Shown: positions 1 through 11,854 of the stretch, one piece after another
Numbering within the stretch: the first letter of the stretch is position 1
How the letters are laid out: each line of letters begins with the position of its first letter
Made by a program: the position numbers and the translations under genes
NCBI GenBank assembly: GCA_000737985.1
Contig: JNVT01000104.1
Coordinates: 1-64,000 of the forward strand
DNA from: Gammaproteobacteria bacterium MFB021
Lineage (GTDB): Bacteria > Pseudomonadota > Gammaproteobacteria > Pseudomonadales > Halomonadaceae
Length of the DNA stretch: 64,000 nucleotides
Reading direction: 5' to 3'
The notes under the pieces: model-generated
The model's input: only the letters and a program-made list of their open reading frames with translations
Told to the model about the DNA's origin: nothing
The model's database searches: none

Positions 1-473
1 ATGTGCACCGGCCCCGGCCGCGCGGTGTGCAGCAGCGTCCAGGCCCGCGCCAGCACCCGCGGCAGGTTGGCCGGGTCGAGCAGGGTATGGCTGAACAGGC
101 TGACCCCGCTCAGGGTCTGCTGCTGCGACGGCAGCTCGTGCAGCCGGCCTTCGCCCATGCCCAGCTCGGCGCGCCGGTTGACGCTGGAGATCACCAGCAT
201 GGGCACGCTGTCGGCGAGTGCTTGACCCATCGCCGTGGCGATATTGGTCATGCCCGGGCCGGTGATGATGAAGCAGGCCGCCGGGCGCCCGCTGGCGCGG
301 GCGTAGCCGTCGGCCATGAAGCCCGCACCCTGCTCGTGGCGCGGGGTGACATGGCGCAGCCGGCTGCCCTCGAGCCCGCGATAGAGCTCGATGGTGTGGA
401 CACCCGGAATGCCGAAGACGGTATCGATGCCGAGCGCTTCCAGCGCCCGCACCAGCCAGCGTGCCACGCTCAT
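1..473 (-). CDS. aruI: TPP-dependent decarboxylase, probable 5-guanidino-2-oxopentanoate decarboxylase (partial, C-terminus outside window)
   Basis: N-terminal 157 residues of a thiamine-diphosphate enzyme of the acetolactate synthase superfamily. It opens with a Rossmann-like PYR domain reading GIDTVFGIPGVHTIELYRG, then the substrate/cofactor segment RHEQGAGFMADGYARASG, whose Glu is the usual TPP-activating glutamate, then ITGPGMTNIATAMGQA. These stretches closely match what I recall of Pseudomonas AruI, which decarboxylates 2-ketoarginine to 4-guanidinobutyraldehyde. The ATG at 473 overlaps the upstream symporter stop as ATGA, so the two are translationally coupled. The guanidinobutyrase gene in the same operon supports this role over acetolactate synthase or benzoylformate decarboxylase. 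The rest of the gene runs off the left edge. Confidence 0.75.
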   Translation of the reverse strand, partial: MSVARWLVRALEALGIDTVFGIPGVHTIELYRGLEGSRLRHVTPRHEQGAGFMADGYARASGRPAACFIITGPGMTNIATAMGQALADSVPMLVISSVNRRAELGMGEGRLHELPSQQQTLSGVSLFSHTLLDPANLPRVLARAWTLLHTARPGPVH

Positions 474-1873
474 GCGTGCGGCTCCGGCTGTGCCTGGGTG
501 GCCACGGGGCGGCTGTGATCCGGACGCAGCAGGCTGACCACGACGAAGCTCACCAGGCTCGCCACCAGGCCGGCGTAGATCGGCGAGTTGGCCAGCAGGC
601 CATCCTTGAGCATGAACGCCACCACCCCCAGCGAGCCGGCGGCCATCGCCGCGATGGCGCCGCCGTTGGAGGCTCGGCGCCAGTAGAGCGCGCCCAGAAT
701 CGGCACCAGCATGCCGCCGACCAGCAGGTTGTAGGCGATGGTCAGCGCGCCGATCACGTCATCCACCAGTAGCGCGATGGCGATGGTGACCAGCCCCATC
801 AGCAGCGTCCACAGGCGGTAGCTCGAGACCCGCTCGCTCTGCCGGCCGCCGCGCAGCGCCGGCAGCAGATCGCGGGTCATCAGGGTCGAGGCGGCGAGCA
901 TGCCGGCGCTGGCGGTGGACATCATCGCGGCCATGGCGGCGGCGATGATCAACCCGCGCAGGCCGTCCGGCAGCGCCAGCTGGGCGACCGCGGCGAAGGC
1001 GTTGTTGGCATCGGCGAGATCGGGCAGCAGCACGCTGGCGGCCACCCCCACCAGCGCGCCGATGGCGCCATAGATCAGGCAGTAGATCCCCGCGGCGGTG
1101 CCGGCGAAACGGGCCACCCGGGTCGAGCGTGCGGTGAACACCCGCTGCCAGATGTCCTGGCCGATCAGGATGCCCAGGAAGTAGATGACGAAGTAGGTGA
1201 CGATGGTCGACCAGCCGATCCCGGTGAGCGAGAAGTGCCCCGGCGCGGCGCTGGCGACCAGCGTGTCCCAGCCGCCGGCATAGTGCACCGTCAGCGGCAG
1301 CATCAGGCCGAGCATGCCCACGGTCATGATCACGAACTGGACGATGTCGGTGAGTGTCAGCGACCACATGCCGCCGAGGGTGGAGTAGACCACCACGATG
1401 GTGCCGCCGATCACCACCCCGACCCAGGAGGGCAGCGCGAACAGCACCGTCACCAGGGTGCCGATGGCGATGGTCGAGGTGACCGCGATCATCAGATCGT
1501 AGGCGAGCATCACCGCTGAGCTGACGGTCTTGGCCGCCGGGGTGTAGCGGCGCTCCAGCAGCTGGGTGATGGTGTAGAGCTTGAGCTTGGCCAGCGGCTT
1601 GGCCAGAACCAGGCTGAGCACGATCAGCCCCAGGCCCAGGGCGCCGCACAGCCACAGCCCGGAGAGACCGTAGACGTAGCCCAGCTTGACCGTGCCCACG
1701 GTGGAGGCGCCGCCGAGCACCACCGCGGAGAGCGTGCCCAGATAGAGCCCCGGGCCCAGGCGCCGGCCAGCCACCAGATAGTCGTCGCTGCTGCGGGCGC
1801 GTTTCATGCCCCAGCAGCCGAGGAGCAGCATGCCCGCCGCGTAGAGCGCGACGACGAGAAGATCCAGCATCAT
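470..1873 (-). CDS. Sodium:solute symporter (SSS family) of the guanidino-compound operon
   Basis: A 467-residue, highly hydrophobic protein with about 13 predicted membrane spans, the size and pattern of the SSS family (PutP/PanF type). Family features visible are GRRLGPGLYLGTLSAVVLGG near the first helices, YSTLGGMWSLTLTDIVQF mid-protein and AAMAAMMSTASAGMLAASTL in the second half, where Na2-site Ser/Thr residues normally lie. Two adjacent ATG codons start the gene behind AGGA. It lies 73 nt downstream of the guanidinobutyrase and overlaps the aruI-like gene by 4 nt. Uptake of arginine, agmatine or a guanidino acid is inferred from context; the family alone does not fix the substrate. Confidence 0.85.
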   Translation of the reverse strand: MMLDLLVVALYAAGMLLLGCWGMKRARSSDDYLVAGRRLGPGLYLGTLSAVVLGGASTVGTVKLGYVYGLSGLWLCGALGLGLIVLSLVLAKPLAKLKLYTITQLLERRYTPAAKTVSSAVMLAYDLMIAVTSTIAIGTLVTVLFALPSWVGVVIGGTIVVVYSTLGGMWSLTLTDIVQFVIMTVGMLGLMLPLTVHYAGGWDTLVASAAPGHFSLTGIGWSTIVTYFVIYFLGILIGQDIWQRVFTARSTRVARFAGTAAGIYCLIYGAIGALVGVAASVLLPDLADANNAFAAVAQLALPDGLRGLIIAAAMAAMMSTASAGMLAASTLMTRDLLPALRGGRQSERVSSYRLWTLLMGLVTIAIALLVDDVIGALTIAYNLLVGGMLVPILGALYWRRASNGGAIAAMAAGSLGVVAFMLKDGLLANSPIYAGLVASLVSFVVVSLLRPDHSRPVATQAQPEPHA

Positions 1874-1946
1874 GAGGTGTCATCCTGCCGCCGTGCCGGC
1901 GGCGATTGTTGTTGTGAATCCAGATGTGAACGGCCGGCGCGCGGCG

Positions 1947-2915
1947 TCAGCGGCGCTTCACGCCGGGCAGCACACAGAGCATCTCGAACAGCAGATTGGC
2001 CGCGACCACCGCGGTCTGGCCGTGGGCATCGTAGGGCGGCGAGACCTCGACCAGGTCGCAGCCGACCAGATCCAGGCCGTGGCAGCCGCGGATGATCTCC
2101 AGCGCCTGGGGAATGGTCAGTCCGCCGATCTCGACCGTACCGGTGCCTGGGGCGTAGGCGGGGTCGAGGCTGTCGATGTCGAAGCTCAGATAGACCGGCC
2201 CGCCGCCGACCTTCTCGCGAATCTCCGCCATCAGCGGCGTCAGGCTCTGGTGCCAGCACGCCTCCGCCGGCACCACCCTGAAGCCCTGCTCGCGGCCCCA
2301 GTCGAACTCGTCGGCGGCATAGCCGGTGCCGCGCAGGCCGATCTGGGCGACCCGATTCGTATCCAGGAGGCCCTCTTCCACGGCGCGGCGGAAGGGGGTG
2401 CCGTGGGCGATCTGCTCACCGAACATCTGGTCGTTGATGTCGGCATGGGCATCGACATGGATCAGCCCCACCGGCCCGTGCTTGGCGGCCATGGCGCGCA
2501 GGATCGGCAGGGCGATGGTGTGATCGCCGCCCAGGGTCAGCGGGATGACGTCGTGGCCGAGCATCTCGTGGTAGAAGCGCTCGATGATGCCGACGCTCTT
2601 CTTGAGATCGAAGGTATTGATCGGGACGTCGCCGATATCCGCTACCTGCAGGCTCTCGAAGGGCGCGGCGCGGGTCGCCATGTTGAACGGCCGCAGCATG
2701 CGCGACTCGTCACGGATCTGGCGCGGTCCGAAGCGAGTGCCGGGGCGGTTGGAGGTGCCGATATCCAGCGGGATACCGACGAAGCAGGCATCGAGCCCGG
2801 CGGCGCTGTGCTGGGTCGGCAGGCGCATCATGGTCGCCGGGCCGCCGAAGCGGGGCATCTCGTTACCGCCCAGCGGCTGGTTGAGCGGGGTGCGATCCTC
2901 GGGCTGGTGGGACAT
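1947..2915 (-). CDS. gbuA: Ureohydrolase, probable guanidinobutyrase (agmatinase family)
   Basis: A 322-residue Mn2+-dependent ureohydrolase. All binuclear-metal ligands of the arginase/agmatinase fold are present: GGDHT at 129-133, DAHADIND at 155-162 and SFDIDSLDP at 244-252. The family cleaves a guanidino group to urea plus an amine. Beside an AruI-like decarboxylase the likely reaction is 4-guanidinobutyrate to 4-aminobutyrate plus urea; agmatine or guanidinopropionate remain possible. The ATG at 2915 has an AGGAG Shine-Dalgarno about 7 nt upstream. This is the first gene of the leftward operon, 45 nt downstream of a sigma-54 promoter and divergent from a sigma-54 activator. Confidence 0.88.
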   Translation of the reverse strand: MSHQPEDRTPLNQPLGGNEMPRFGGPATMMRLPTQHSAAGLDACFVGIPLDIGTSNRPGTRFGPRQIRDESRMLRPFNMATRAAPFESLQVADIGDVPINTFDLKKSVGIIERFYHEMLGHDVIPLTLGGDHTIALPILRAMAAKHGPVGLIHVDAHADINDQMFGEQIAHGTPFRRAVEEGLLDTNRVAQIGLRGTGYAADEFDWGREQGFRVVPAEACWHQSLTPLMAEIREKVGGGPVYLSFDIDSLDPAYAPGTGTVEIGGLTIPQALEIIRGCHGLDLVGCDLVEVSPPYDAHGQTAVVAANLLFEMLCVLPGVKRR

Positions 2916-2959
2916 ACCGTCTCCTGGATTGTGATTGTCTAAGGGTCACTGATCACCAC

Positions 2960-2975
2960 GCATAAAGCGTGCCAA
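2960..2975 (-). promoter_or_regulatory. Sigma-54 (RpoN) promoter of the guanidinobutyrase operon
   Basis: Read leftward the site is TTGGCACGCTTTATGC. The GG and GC dinucleotides are 12 nt apart, as required for -24/-12 promoters, and TGGCACG matches the -24 consensus exactly. The -12 half has ATGC where TTGC is usual. The predicted transcription start is near 2948, about 33 nt before the gbuA start. The adjacent divergent gene encodes a sigma-54 activator, which fits the promoter class. Confidence 0.8.
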
Positions 2976-3092
2976 CCGTAACTGATTGATTTTGGGTGAT
3001 CGCTAGCGAGGCATGATGCGTTTTTGTATCGATGGCTTGCGGCATTTGATCCAAATAAGTATCAATGATGCAAAATCGAATCGGAGACGACG

Positions 3093-4504
<1,412 letters not shown>

Positions 4505-4520
<16 letters not shown>

Positions 4521-5638
4521 CCGGTATAGCGGGCGATCAGCCGCGGATTGCCGTAGCCCCAGCGCTCCGCTTCGCTGGGGGCGTCCGGGGCCTCGTCGTC
4601 GTGCAGCCATTCGCGCCAGCTGGCGACCAGCAGGGCCATCAGCACCGGCCCCACGAACAGCCCCACCAGTCCCATGGTCTTCACCCCGCCGACCAGCCCG
4701 AAGAAGGTGGGCAGGAAGGGCAGCTTGATCGGCCCGCCGACCAGCCGCGGGCGCAGCGTCTTGTCGACGATGAATAGCTCGATCGCCCCCCACAGGAACA
4801 GCCCGATGCCGTTGGGTAGATGCCCGGTGGCGATCAGATAGAGCGACACCAGGGTGAAGGTGAGCGGGGCGCCGCCGGGGACCAGCGCCATGAAGGCGGT
4901 GATCACGCCGAGCACCACCGGCGACTGCACCCCGGCGATCCAGTAGGCGGTGCCCAGCACCAACCCCTCGCCGAGGGCGATCAGGCCCATGCCGACCACG
5001 GTGGAGCTGATGGTCGCCGGTACCACCCGCGAGAAGCGCTGCCAGCGCGCCGGCAGGATGCGCTCGCCGACGATATCCAGCTGGCGCGCCATGCCCACCC
5101 CGTCGCGGTAGAGAAAGAACAGCGTGATCAGCATGAACAGCAGGGTGAGGGCGAGATGCACCGCATTGCTGCCGAGCGCCAGCACCCAGCGTGAGATGTT
5201 GCCGATGTGCTCACCACCCACCAGTTGGAGATAGGATTCCAGCGCGTGGGGCTCGGCCAGGTAGGTCTGCCACTGCTCGCGCACCCAGCTACCGACCCCG
5301 GGTAACTGGGCGGCCCAGGACGGCACCGGAATGCCGTGCTGGTTGGCGGCCAGTAGCCAGCCGATCCAGCCCTTGAGCTCCTGGAAGGCGTAGGTGCAGG
5401 CCATCACGATGGGGATCACCAGACACAGGATGATCAGCACCAGCGCGATGCTCGCGGCCAGGGTGCGGCGCTGGCCGCAGTGCGCCAGCAGCCAGCGGTA
5501 GAGCGGCCAGCTGGCGACACAGATGATCAGCGCGGCGAGCACCGGAATCAGGAAGTCGATGAAGAAGTAGACGCCGGCGATCATCACCAGCACCAGCAGC
5601 CAGCGGGCGACGCTGGAATCGGCAAAGATAGGAGCCAT
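4505..5638 (-). CDS. AI-2E family transporter (PerM/YdiK-like permease)
   Basis: A 377-residue inner-membrane protein with about eight hydrophobic spans, typical of the AI-2E exporter/PerM family. Family segments include FLYRDG in the central cytosolic region, the helix pair AFMALVPGGAPLTFTLVSLYLI, and ELFIVDKTLRPRLVGG followed by LPFLPTFFGLVGGVKTMG. The open frame extends upstream, but ATG 5638 is preferred because GGGAG sits just before it and hydrophobicity begins directly after MAPIFADSS. Substrates differ among family members (autoinducer-2, Na+/H+ exchange, unknown), so none is assigned. Monocistronic; its 3' end overlaps the sigma-54 activator gene tail to tail. Confidence 0.85.
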
Positions 5639-5775
5639 GGATCTCCCTGATGGCAAGCGTGGAGGGCGACTCATCATACCCCAGCTCGGCGCGCTGGCGT
5701 CGAGTCTCGCGCGCCCTGGCGCGGTCTCAGGAGCGTCGCAGTGAAATGAGGCCGCCGGGGGCGGGGAGGCGACCA

Positions 5776-5806
5776 CGAAAAAGGCCTCTCCGAGGAGAGG
5801 CCTTGG
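5776..5806 (-). terminator. Rho-independent terminator of the sec operon
   Basis: Read leftward, AAGGCCTCTCC pairs with GGAGAGGCCTT around a very short loop and is followed by TTTTT. It begins about 25 nt beyond the secF stop and ends the queA-tgt-yajC-secDF transcription unit. Confidence 0.9.
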
Positions 5807-5830
5807 GTCCAGCAGCGGTCACGGCGCGGC

Positions 5831-6742
5831 TCAGGGCAGCTCTTCTTCGCCCTCGACGTTCTCCTTCTTCGCCGGGATCAGATCCTGGCGCTCGAGCTTG
5901 AACACCAGCAGCAGTGCTGCGGCGACATAGACCGAGGAGAAGGTACCGGCGACGATCCCCAGGATCAGCGAGATCGAGAAGTTGTGGATCATGTCACCGC
6001 CGAGGAAGAACAGCGCGAACAGCACCAGCAAGGTGGTTCCCGAGGTCGCCAGGGTACGGGACAGGGTCTGGTTGATCGCTTCGTTGAAGATCTGCGCCAT
6101 GTCGTCGCTGCGCGAGAGGCGGATGTTCTCGCGGATACGGTCGTAGACGATGATGGTGTCGTTCAGCGAGTAGCCGATGACCGCCATGATCCCGGCCAGC
6201 ACGGTGAGGTCGAACTCCCACTGGAACAGCGCGAACAGCCCCAGCACGATCACCACGTCGTGGGCCAGCGAGATCAGCGCGCACAGGGCGAACTTGTACT
6301 GGAAGCGGAAGGCGACGTAGACCGCGACGCCGGCCATGGCCACCAGCATGCCCAGACCGCTCTGGTCACGCAGCTGGTCGCCGACCTGGGCGCCGACGAA
6401 CTCGGCCCGGACCAGCTCGATCGAAGCGCCGTTGGCGTCGAGCGCGGCGACCACCTGATTGCCGACATCGTTGTTGAAGGTCTGCTGCAGGCGCACCAGC
6501 ACTTCGTTGGCGGCGCCGAAGGTCTGCACCTGGAAGTTCTCGAAGCCGTGGCTGGCTAGCAGGGCGCGCACGTCGTCGAGCGACGGCGCGGCGGCGTAGT
6601 GCAGCTCGACCACGGTGCCGCCGGTGAAATCCAGACCCAGGTTGAGGTTGAGCAGCACGAGCGCACCGACCGAGACGATCGTGAGGACGATCGAGACGAT
6701 GAAGGCGATGCGGCGTTTGCCCATGAAATCGAATTGGCGCAT
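5831..6742 (-). CDS. secF: Protein translocase subunit SecF
   Basis: A 303-residue inner-membrane subunit of SecDF, which uses the proton-motive force to pull preproteins through SecYEG late in export. The N-terminal segment MRQFDFMGKRRIAFIVS leads into TM1, followed by the LDFTGGTVVEL motif that opens the small periplasmic domain. TM2-TM6 carry AHDVVIVLGLFALF, LNDTIIVYDRIREN and RTLATSGTTLLV, all SecF hallmarks. ATG 6742 follows GGAGA and lies 12 nt after the secD stop. The tail is short and charged (ENVEGEEELP). It is the last gene of the operon, closed by the terminator at 5776-5806. Confidence 0.97.
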   Translation of the reverse strand: MRQFDFMGKRRIAFIVSIVLTIVSVGALVLLNLNLGLDFTGGTVVELHYAAAPSLDDVRALLASHGFENFQVQTFGAANEVLVRLQQTFNNDVGNQVVAALDANGASIELVRAEFVGAQVGDQLRDQSGLGMLVAMAGVAVYVAFRFQYKFALCALISLAHDVVIVLGLFALFQWEFDLTVLAGIMAVIGYSLNDTIIVYDRIRENIRLSRSDDMAQIFNEAINQTLSRTLATSGTTLLVLFALFFLGGDMIHNFSISLILGIVAGTFSSVYVAAALLLVFKLERQDLIPAKKENVEGEEELP

Positions 6743-6754
6743 GGCTCGCGTCTC

Positions 6755-8602
6755 CTAGATCCAGAGTTTCTTCAACGGCTTGCCGCCGATGGAGAGGTTG
6801 ACGAGGGCACGCGACACCATGATGCCGGTGAACATCGAGGTCAGGATGCCGATCGACAGCGTCACCGCGAAGCCCTTGACCGGTCCGGTGCCGATGGAGA
6901 ACAGCACCACCGCCACCAGCAGCGTGGTCAGGTTGGCGTCGACGATCGAGGTGAAGGCGCGCCCGTAGCCGGCGTGAATCGCCTGCTGTGCCGGCGTCTT
7001 GCGCCTGAGCTCCTCGCGTATGCGCTCGTAGATCAGCACGTTGGCATCCACCGCCATCCCCAGGGTGAGCACGATACCGGCAATGCCGGGCAGCGTGAGG
7101 GTGGCGCCCAGCAGCGACATGATCGCGATCAGCAGGGTGAGGTTGACCGCCAGGGCGGCGTTGGCGATGACGCCGAACGCCTTGTAGCGGATCAGCATGA
7201 ACGCCACCACCAGCAGCCCGCCGACGATCACCGAGAAGATCCCGCGCTCGATGTTCTGCGCGCCCAGGCTTGGCCCGATGGTGCTCTCCTGCACGAAGTA
7301 GATCGGCGCGGCGAGCGAGCCGGAACGCAGCAGCAGGGCCAGCTCACGCGCTTCGGTCGGGGAGTCCAGACCGGTGATGCGGAAGCGGTTGCTCAGCGCG
7401 CTCTGGATGGTCGCCAGGCTGATGATGCTGCGCTCGGTGGAAGGAATGTGCTCCACCACCTGCTTGCCATCCTTCATCACCGTGCGCGTGTCGGTCTTGT
7501 GCTCGATATAGAGCACCGCCATGCTGCGGCCGATGTTGGTGCGGGTGGCCTGGTTCATCAGCGAACCGCCGGTGCCGTCCAGGTTGATGTTGACCTGGGG
7601 GCGGCCGTTCTGGTCGAAGCCCTGGCTGGCGCTGGAGACGCGGTCACCGGTGATGATCACGTCACGCGACAGGGTCGCGGTGCGCTGCGGGTTGTTGCGG
7701 AACGGGAAGGTCTCGGTCTCGGAAGCCGGCGCATCCGGGCGCGCCTCGAGGCGGAACTCCAGGTTGGCGGTGGCGCCGACGATACGCTTGGCCTCGGCGG
7801 TGTCCTGCACCCCCGGCAGCTCGACCACGATACGGTTGGGCCCCTGGCGCTGGACCAACGGCTCGGAAACCCCCAGCTCGTTGACGCGGTTGCGGATCGT
7901 GGTCAGGTTCTGTTCGACGGCGTAGTCCTGAATGTCCTTGATCGACTGCTCGGTGAGCGACATGTCGAGGAAGGCGCGGCGGCCCTCTTCGCGGCTCTGC
8001 AGCTGGAACTCGCGGAAACTCTGCCGGATCTGATCGCGGGCGGCGTTGCGATCCTCGACGTTGGCGAATTCGAGATGCAGGGCGTTGCCGTCGATCTCGG
8101 TACCGCGGTAGCGGATGTGCTGGTCGCGCAGGTCGGCGCGGATGGCGCTGGCGGTGGCTTCCAGACGCTGCTTGACCGCGGCCTGCATATCGACTTCGAG
8201 CAGGAAGTGCACGCCGCCGCGCAGATCGAGGCCGAGTTTCATCGGGGTCGCGCCCAGGCTGGTCAGCCACTCGGGGGTGGAGTCGGCCAGGTTGAGCGCC
8301 ACGGTGTAGTTGTCGTCGAGCGCCTTGTCGATCGCGTCGCGCGCGGGTAACTGCTGTTCGGCGTTGTCGAGACGAATGAGGGCGGTCGAGTTGCCGGTCA
8401 TGCTGGCCGACTTGACCTCAATGCCGTCGTCGGCGAGAACTTGGGTCACACGCTCGAGCTGCTGGCTGTCCAGGGTGCCATTGGTCGTGCTGATCTGAAC
8501 GGCGGGGTCCTGCGGATAAAGATTGGGTAACGCGTAGATGACACCGACGACGAAGACGATGAGTATCAGCAGATACTTCCACAGGGGGTAACGATTGAGC
8601 AT
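6755..8602 (-). CDS. secD: Protein translocase subunit SecD
   Basis: A 615-residue protein, the same size as E. coli SecD. TM1 (WKYLLILIVFVVGVIYALP) is followed by the large periplasmic P1 region with LGLDLRGGVHFLLEVDM, the diagnostic D1 motif. The C-terminal six-helix channel carries LPGIAGIVLTLGMAVDANV and LIYERIREELRR, whose Asp and Arg are part of the proton path. ATG 8602 follows AAAGGA. It acts with SecF and YajC at the SecYEG translocon; all three genes are adjacent. Confidence 0.97.
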   Translation of the reverse strand: MLNRYPLWKYLLILIVFVVGVIYALPNLYPQDPAVQISTTNGTLDSQQLERVTQVLADDGIEVKSASMTGNSTALIRLDNAEQQLPARDAIDKALDDNYTVALNLADSTPEWLTSLGATPMKLGLDLRGGVHFLLEVDMQAAVKQRLEATASAIRADLRDQHIRYRGTEIDGNALHLEFANVEDRNAARDQIRQSFREFQLQSREEGRRAFLDMSLTEQSIKDIQDYAVEQNLTTIRNRVNELGVSEPLVQRQGPNRIVVELPGVQDTAEAKRIVGATANLEFRLEARPDAPASETETFPFRNNPQRTATLSRDVIITGDRVSSASQGFDQNGRPQVNINLDGTGGSLMNQATRTNIGRSMAVLYIEHKTDTRTVMKDGKQVVEHIPSTERSIISLATIQSALSNRFRITGLDSPTEARELALLLRSGSLAAPIYFVQESTIGPSLGAQNIERGIFSVIVGGLLVVAFMLIRYKAFGVIANAALAVNLTLLIAIMSLLGATLTLPGIAGIVLTLGMAVDANVLIYERIREELRRKTPAQQAIHAGYGRAFTSIVDANLTTLLVAVVLFSIGTGPVKGFAVTLSIGILTSMFTGIMVSRALVNLSIGGKPLKKLWI

Positions 8603-8672
8603 GGAAGCCCTGTCCTTTCATTCAATGACGATCGGGGGGATCGTCGTGCGAAGACTGTCGCGGAAATGAGGC

Positions 8673-8700
8673 GGGCCACCGGCGACGATGCCGGTGGCCC
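8673..8700 (-). promoter_or_regulatory. Intercistronic hairpin between yajC and secD
   Basis: GGGCCACCGGC pairs perfectly with GCCGGTGGCCC around a 6-nt loop, just after the yajC stop. No T-tract follows on the transcribed strand, so it is more likely an mRNA-stabilising or partially attenuating stem than a full terminator. Confidence 0.6.
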
Positions 8701-8706
8701 GAAGGA

Positions 8707-9039
8707 TTACAGCGACTTCAGGGTACCCTTGGGCAGCACGGAGGCCACGGCGTTCTTCTGCACGTTGACCACGGTGCCTTCGGCGATTTCCATGCTGATG
8801 AAGTCGTCGGTCACCTCGGTGATGCGGCCCATCAGCCCGCCGCCGATGACGATTTCGTCACCTTTGGAGAGGTTGGAGATCAACTGCTTGTGCTGCTTGG
8901 CACGCTTGGACTGCGGGCGCCACAGCAGGAAATAGAAGATCAGCACGAAGCCGACCAGCATGATGATCTGGGCAATGCCACCACCGCCAGGTGCGGCTGC
9001 ATCCTGGGCGTGGGCCGCAGGGATGAAAAAGTCCAGCAT
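8707..9039 (-). CDS. yajC: Preprotein translocase subunit YajC
   Basis: A 110-residue single-span inner-membrane protein of the Sec holotranslocon. A short N-terminus (MLDFFIPAAHAQDAAAPGG) is followed by one transmembrane helix (IIMLVGFVLIFYFLLW) and the conserved cytosolic RPQSKRAKQHKQLISNL, then GDEIVIGGGLMGRI. The open frame continues upstream, but ATG 9039 is correct because GGAGA lies 8 nt before it and the family N-terminus begins there. It sits between tgt and secD in the canonical order. Confidence 0.96.
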   Translation of the reverse strand: MLDFFIPAAHAQDAAAPGGGGIAQIIMLVGFVLIFYFLLWRPQSKRAKQHKQLISNLSKGDEIVIGGGLMGRITEVTDDFISMEIAEGTVVNVQKNAVASVLPKGTLKSL

Positions 9040-9153
9040 GGATGGTTCTCCGAAGTTGCGCGATGGAAGTCGCGAGAGTTGCGATGTGAACGGGTGATAC
9101 GTTACGAGACTTATCCGGCCCGCCGGCGTCGCCACCGGCCAGCGCGTCTCTTG

Positions 9154-10401
<1,248 letters not shown>

Positions 10402-10472
10402 CTAGCGCTCGGTGAGCGAGCGGCTTTCTATTGCTCAGGTCGCCGGCACTTTCGCGATGCGTGCCCTGGCGA

Positions 10473-11507
10473 TCACGCGTCTCGGCGCGTGAGGAACATG
10501 GCATCGCCGTAGCTGAAGAAGCGGTACTCCTCTTCCACCGCGGCGGCATAGGCGCGCATCACGCTTTCATAGCCGGCAAAGGCGGAGACCAGCATCAATA
10601 GCGTCGACTCCGGCAGGTGGAAGTTGGTGACCAGAGCATCCACGCAGCGCCAGCGATAGCCGGGATAGATGAAGATGTCGGTCTCGCCGCGGTAGGGCGC
10701 CAGGCGCCCATCTTCCTGGCTGGCACTCTCCAGGCAGCGCACGCTGGTGGTGCCGATGGCGACGACCCGCTTGCCCGCCTCCCTCGCGCGATTGACGCTG
10801 GCGCAGACCTGCTCGTCGACCTCCAGCCACTCGCTGTGCATATGGTGCTCGCGGATGTCGTCGACGCGCACCGGCTGAAAGGTGCCGGCGCCCACGTGCA
10901 GGGTGACGAAGGCGATCTCGACCCCCTTGGCCCGCAGCGCCGCCATCATCGCCTCGTCGAAGTGCAGGCCGGCGGTGGGCGCGGCGACCGCGCCTTCGCG
11001 GCGGGCGTAGACGGTCTGGTAGCGCTCGCGGTCGGCGAGTTCGTCCTCGCGGGTGATATAGGGTGGCAGCGGCATATGCCCGTGCTGTTCGAGCAGCGCG
11101 ATCAGCGGCGTCTCACCGAGGAAGCGCAGCTCGAACAGGGCGTCCTGCCGGCCTTCCACCACGGCGTGAATGCCGCCCTCGAAGATCAGCTCGGTGCCAG
11201 GCTTGGGCGACTTGCTGGCGCGCAGATGAGCCAGGCCGCGATGGGCATCCAGCGGGCGCTCCAGCAGCATCTCCACCTTGCCGCCGCTCGCCTTCTGGCC
11301 GAACAGGCGCGCCGGGATCACCCGCGTGTCGTTGAACACCACCACGTCGCCGGGTTCGAGATGCCCGAGCAGATCGGGGAAGCGTTCATGCGCCAGCGCC
11401 CCGGAAGGGCCATCGACGCATAGCAGGCGGCAATCGGTGCGCTGCTCGGAAGGGTAGCGAGCGATCAACTCGTCGGGGAGATCGAAATGGAAGTCGGCGC
11501 GCTGCAT
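10473..11507 (-). CDS. queA: S-adenosylmethionine:tRNA ribosyltransferase-isomerase
   Basis: A 344-residue enzyme that transfers and isomerises the ribosyl moiety of SAM onto preQ1-34 in tRNA to give epoxyqueuosine. Hallmarks are [19 protein letters not shown] at the N-terminus, [62 protein letters not shown] and [17 protein letters not shown]. The open frame reaches far upstream, but MQRADFHF at 11507 matches the family start; ATG 11516 would add three residues. tgt lies about 200 nt downstream in the same direction, so queuosine synthesis genes are co-oriented with the sec genes. Confidence 0.96.
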   Translation of the reverse strand: MQRADFHFDLPDELIARYPSEQRTDCRLLCVDGPSGALAHERFPDLLGHLEPGDVVVFNDTRVIPARLFGQKASGGKVEMLLERPLDAHRGLAHLRASKSPKPGTELIFEGGIHAVVEGRQDALFELRFLGETPLIALLEQHGHMPLPPYITREDELADRERYQTVYARREGAVAAPTAGLHFDEAMMAALRAKGVEIAFVTLHVGAGTFQPVRVDDIREHHMHSEWLEVDEQVCASVNRAREAGKRVVAIGTTSVRCLESASQEDGRLAPYRGETDIFIYPGYRWRCVDALVTNFHLPESTLLMLVSAFAGYESVMRAYAAAVEEEYRFFSYGDAMFLTRRDA

Positions 11508-11656
11508 GGCACTCATGAATCGGCGAAAAGGGATGACGTGACCGCAGCCTGGCGCGGCCACTCGAAGCGAGCCGCTGCCGCGGCATCGAAGGCCGCCGGG
11601 CGACCCAAGCGAGGGCGCCATGATAAAGCAGGCGGGGAGCGAAGTCAGCGCAGCGA

Positions 11657-11684
11657 TTGACGCAAAGGCCGGGGTCCGTATAAT
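11657..11684 (+). promoter_or_regulatory. Sigma-70 promoter of tRNA-Leu
   Basis: TTGACG (11657-11662) and a perfect TATAAT (11679-11684) are separated by 16 nt and end 11 nt before the mature tRNA 5' end, as expected for a strong stable-RNA promoter. Confidence 0.8.
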
Positions 11685-11695
11685 GCCACTCCGCT

Positions 11696-11782
11696 GCCGG
11701 CGTGGCGGAATTGGTAGACGCAGCGGATTCAAAATCCGCCGCTGGAAACAGTGTGTCGGTTCGAGTCCGACCGCCGGCACCA
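11696..11782 (+). tRNA. tRNA-Leu (anticodon CAA)
   Basis: An 87-nt class II tRNA with encoded CCA. The acceptor stem GCCGGCG pairs with CGCCGGC, then discriminator A and CCA. The anticodon stem GCGGA/TCCGC closes loop TTCAAAA, giving anticodon CAA (codon UUG). A long variable arm follows, and the T-arm is GTCGG-TTCGAGT-CCGAC. A truncated tyrosine integrase lies immediately 3', so this tRNA was probably an island attachment site. Confidence 0.97.
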
Positions 11783-11854
11783 TGCAAATCAAGCACTTAT
11801 AGCGTTTTTCCCTCCGCTTGATTCCTGCTTTTTTCTCGATGTGTCAACGCAGTG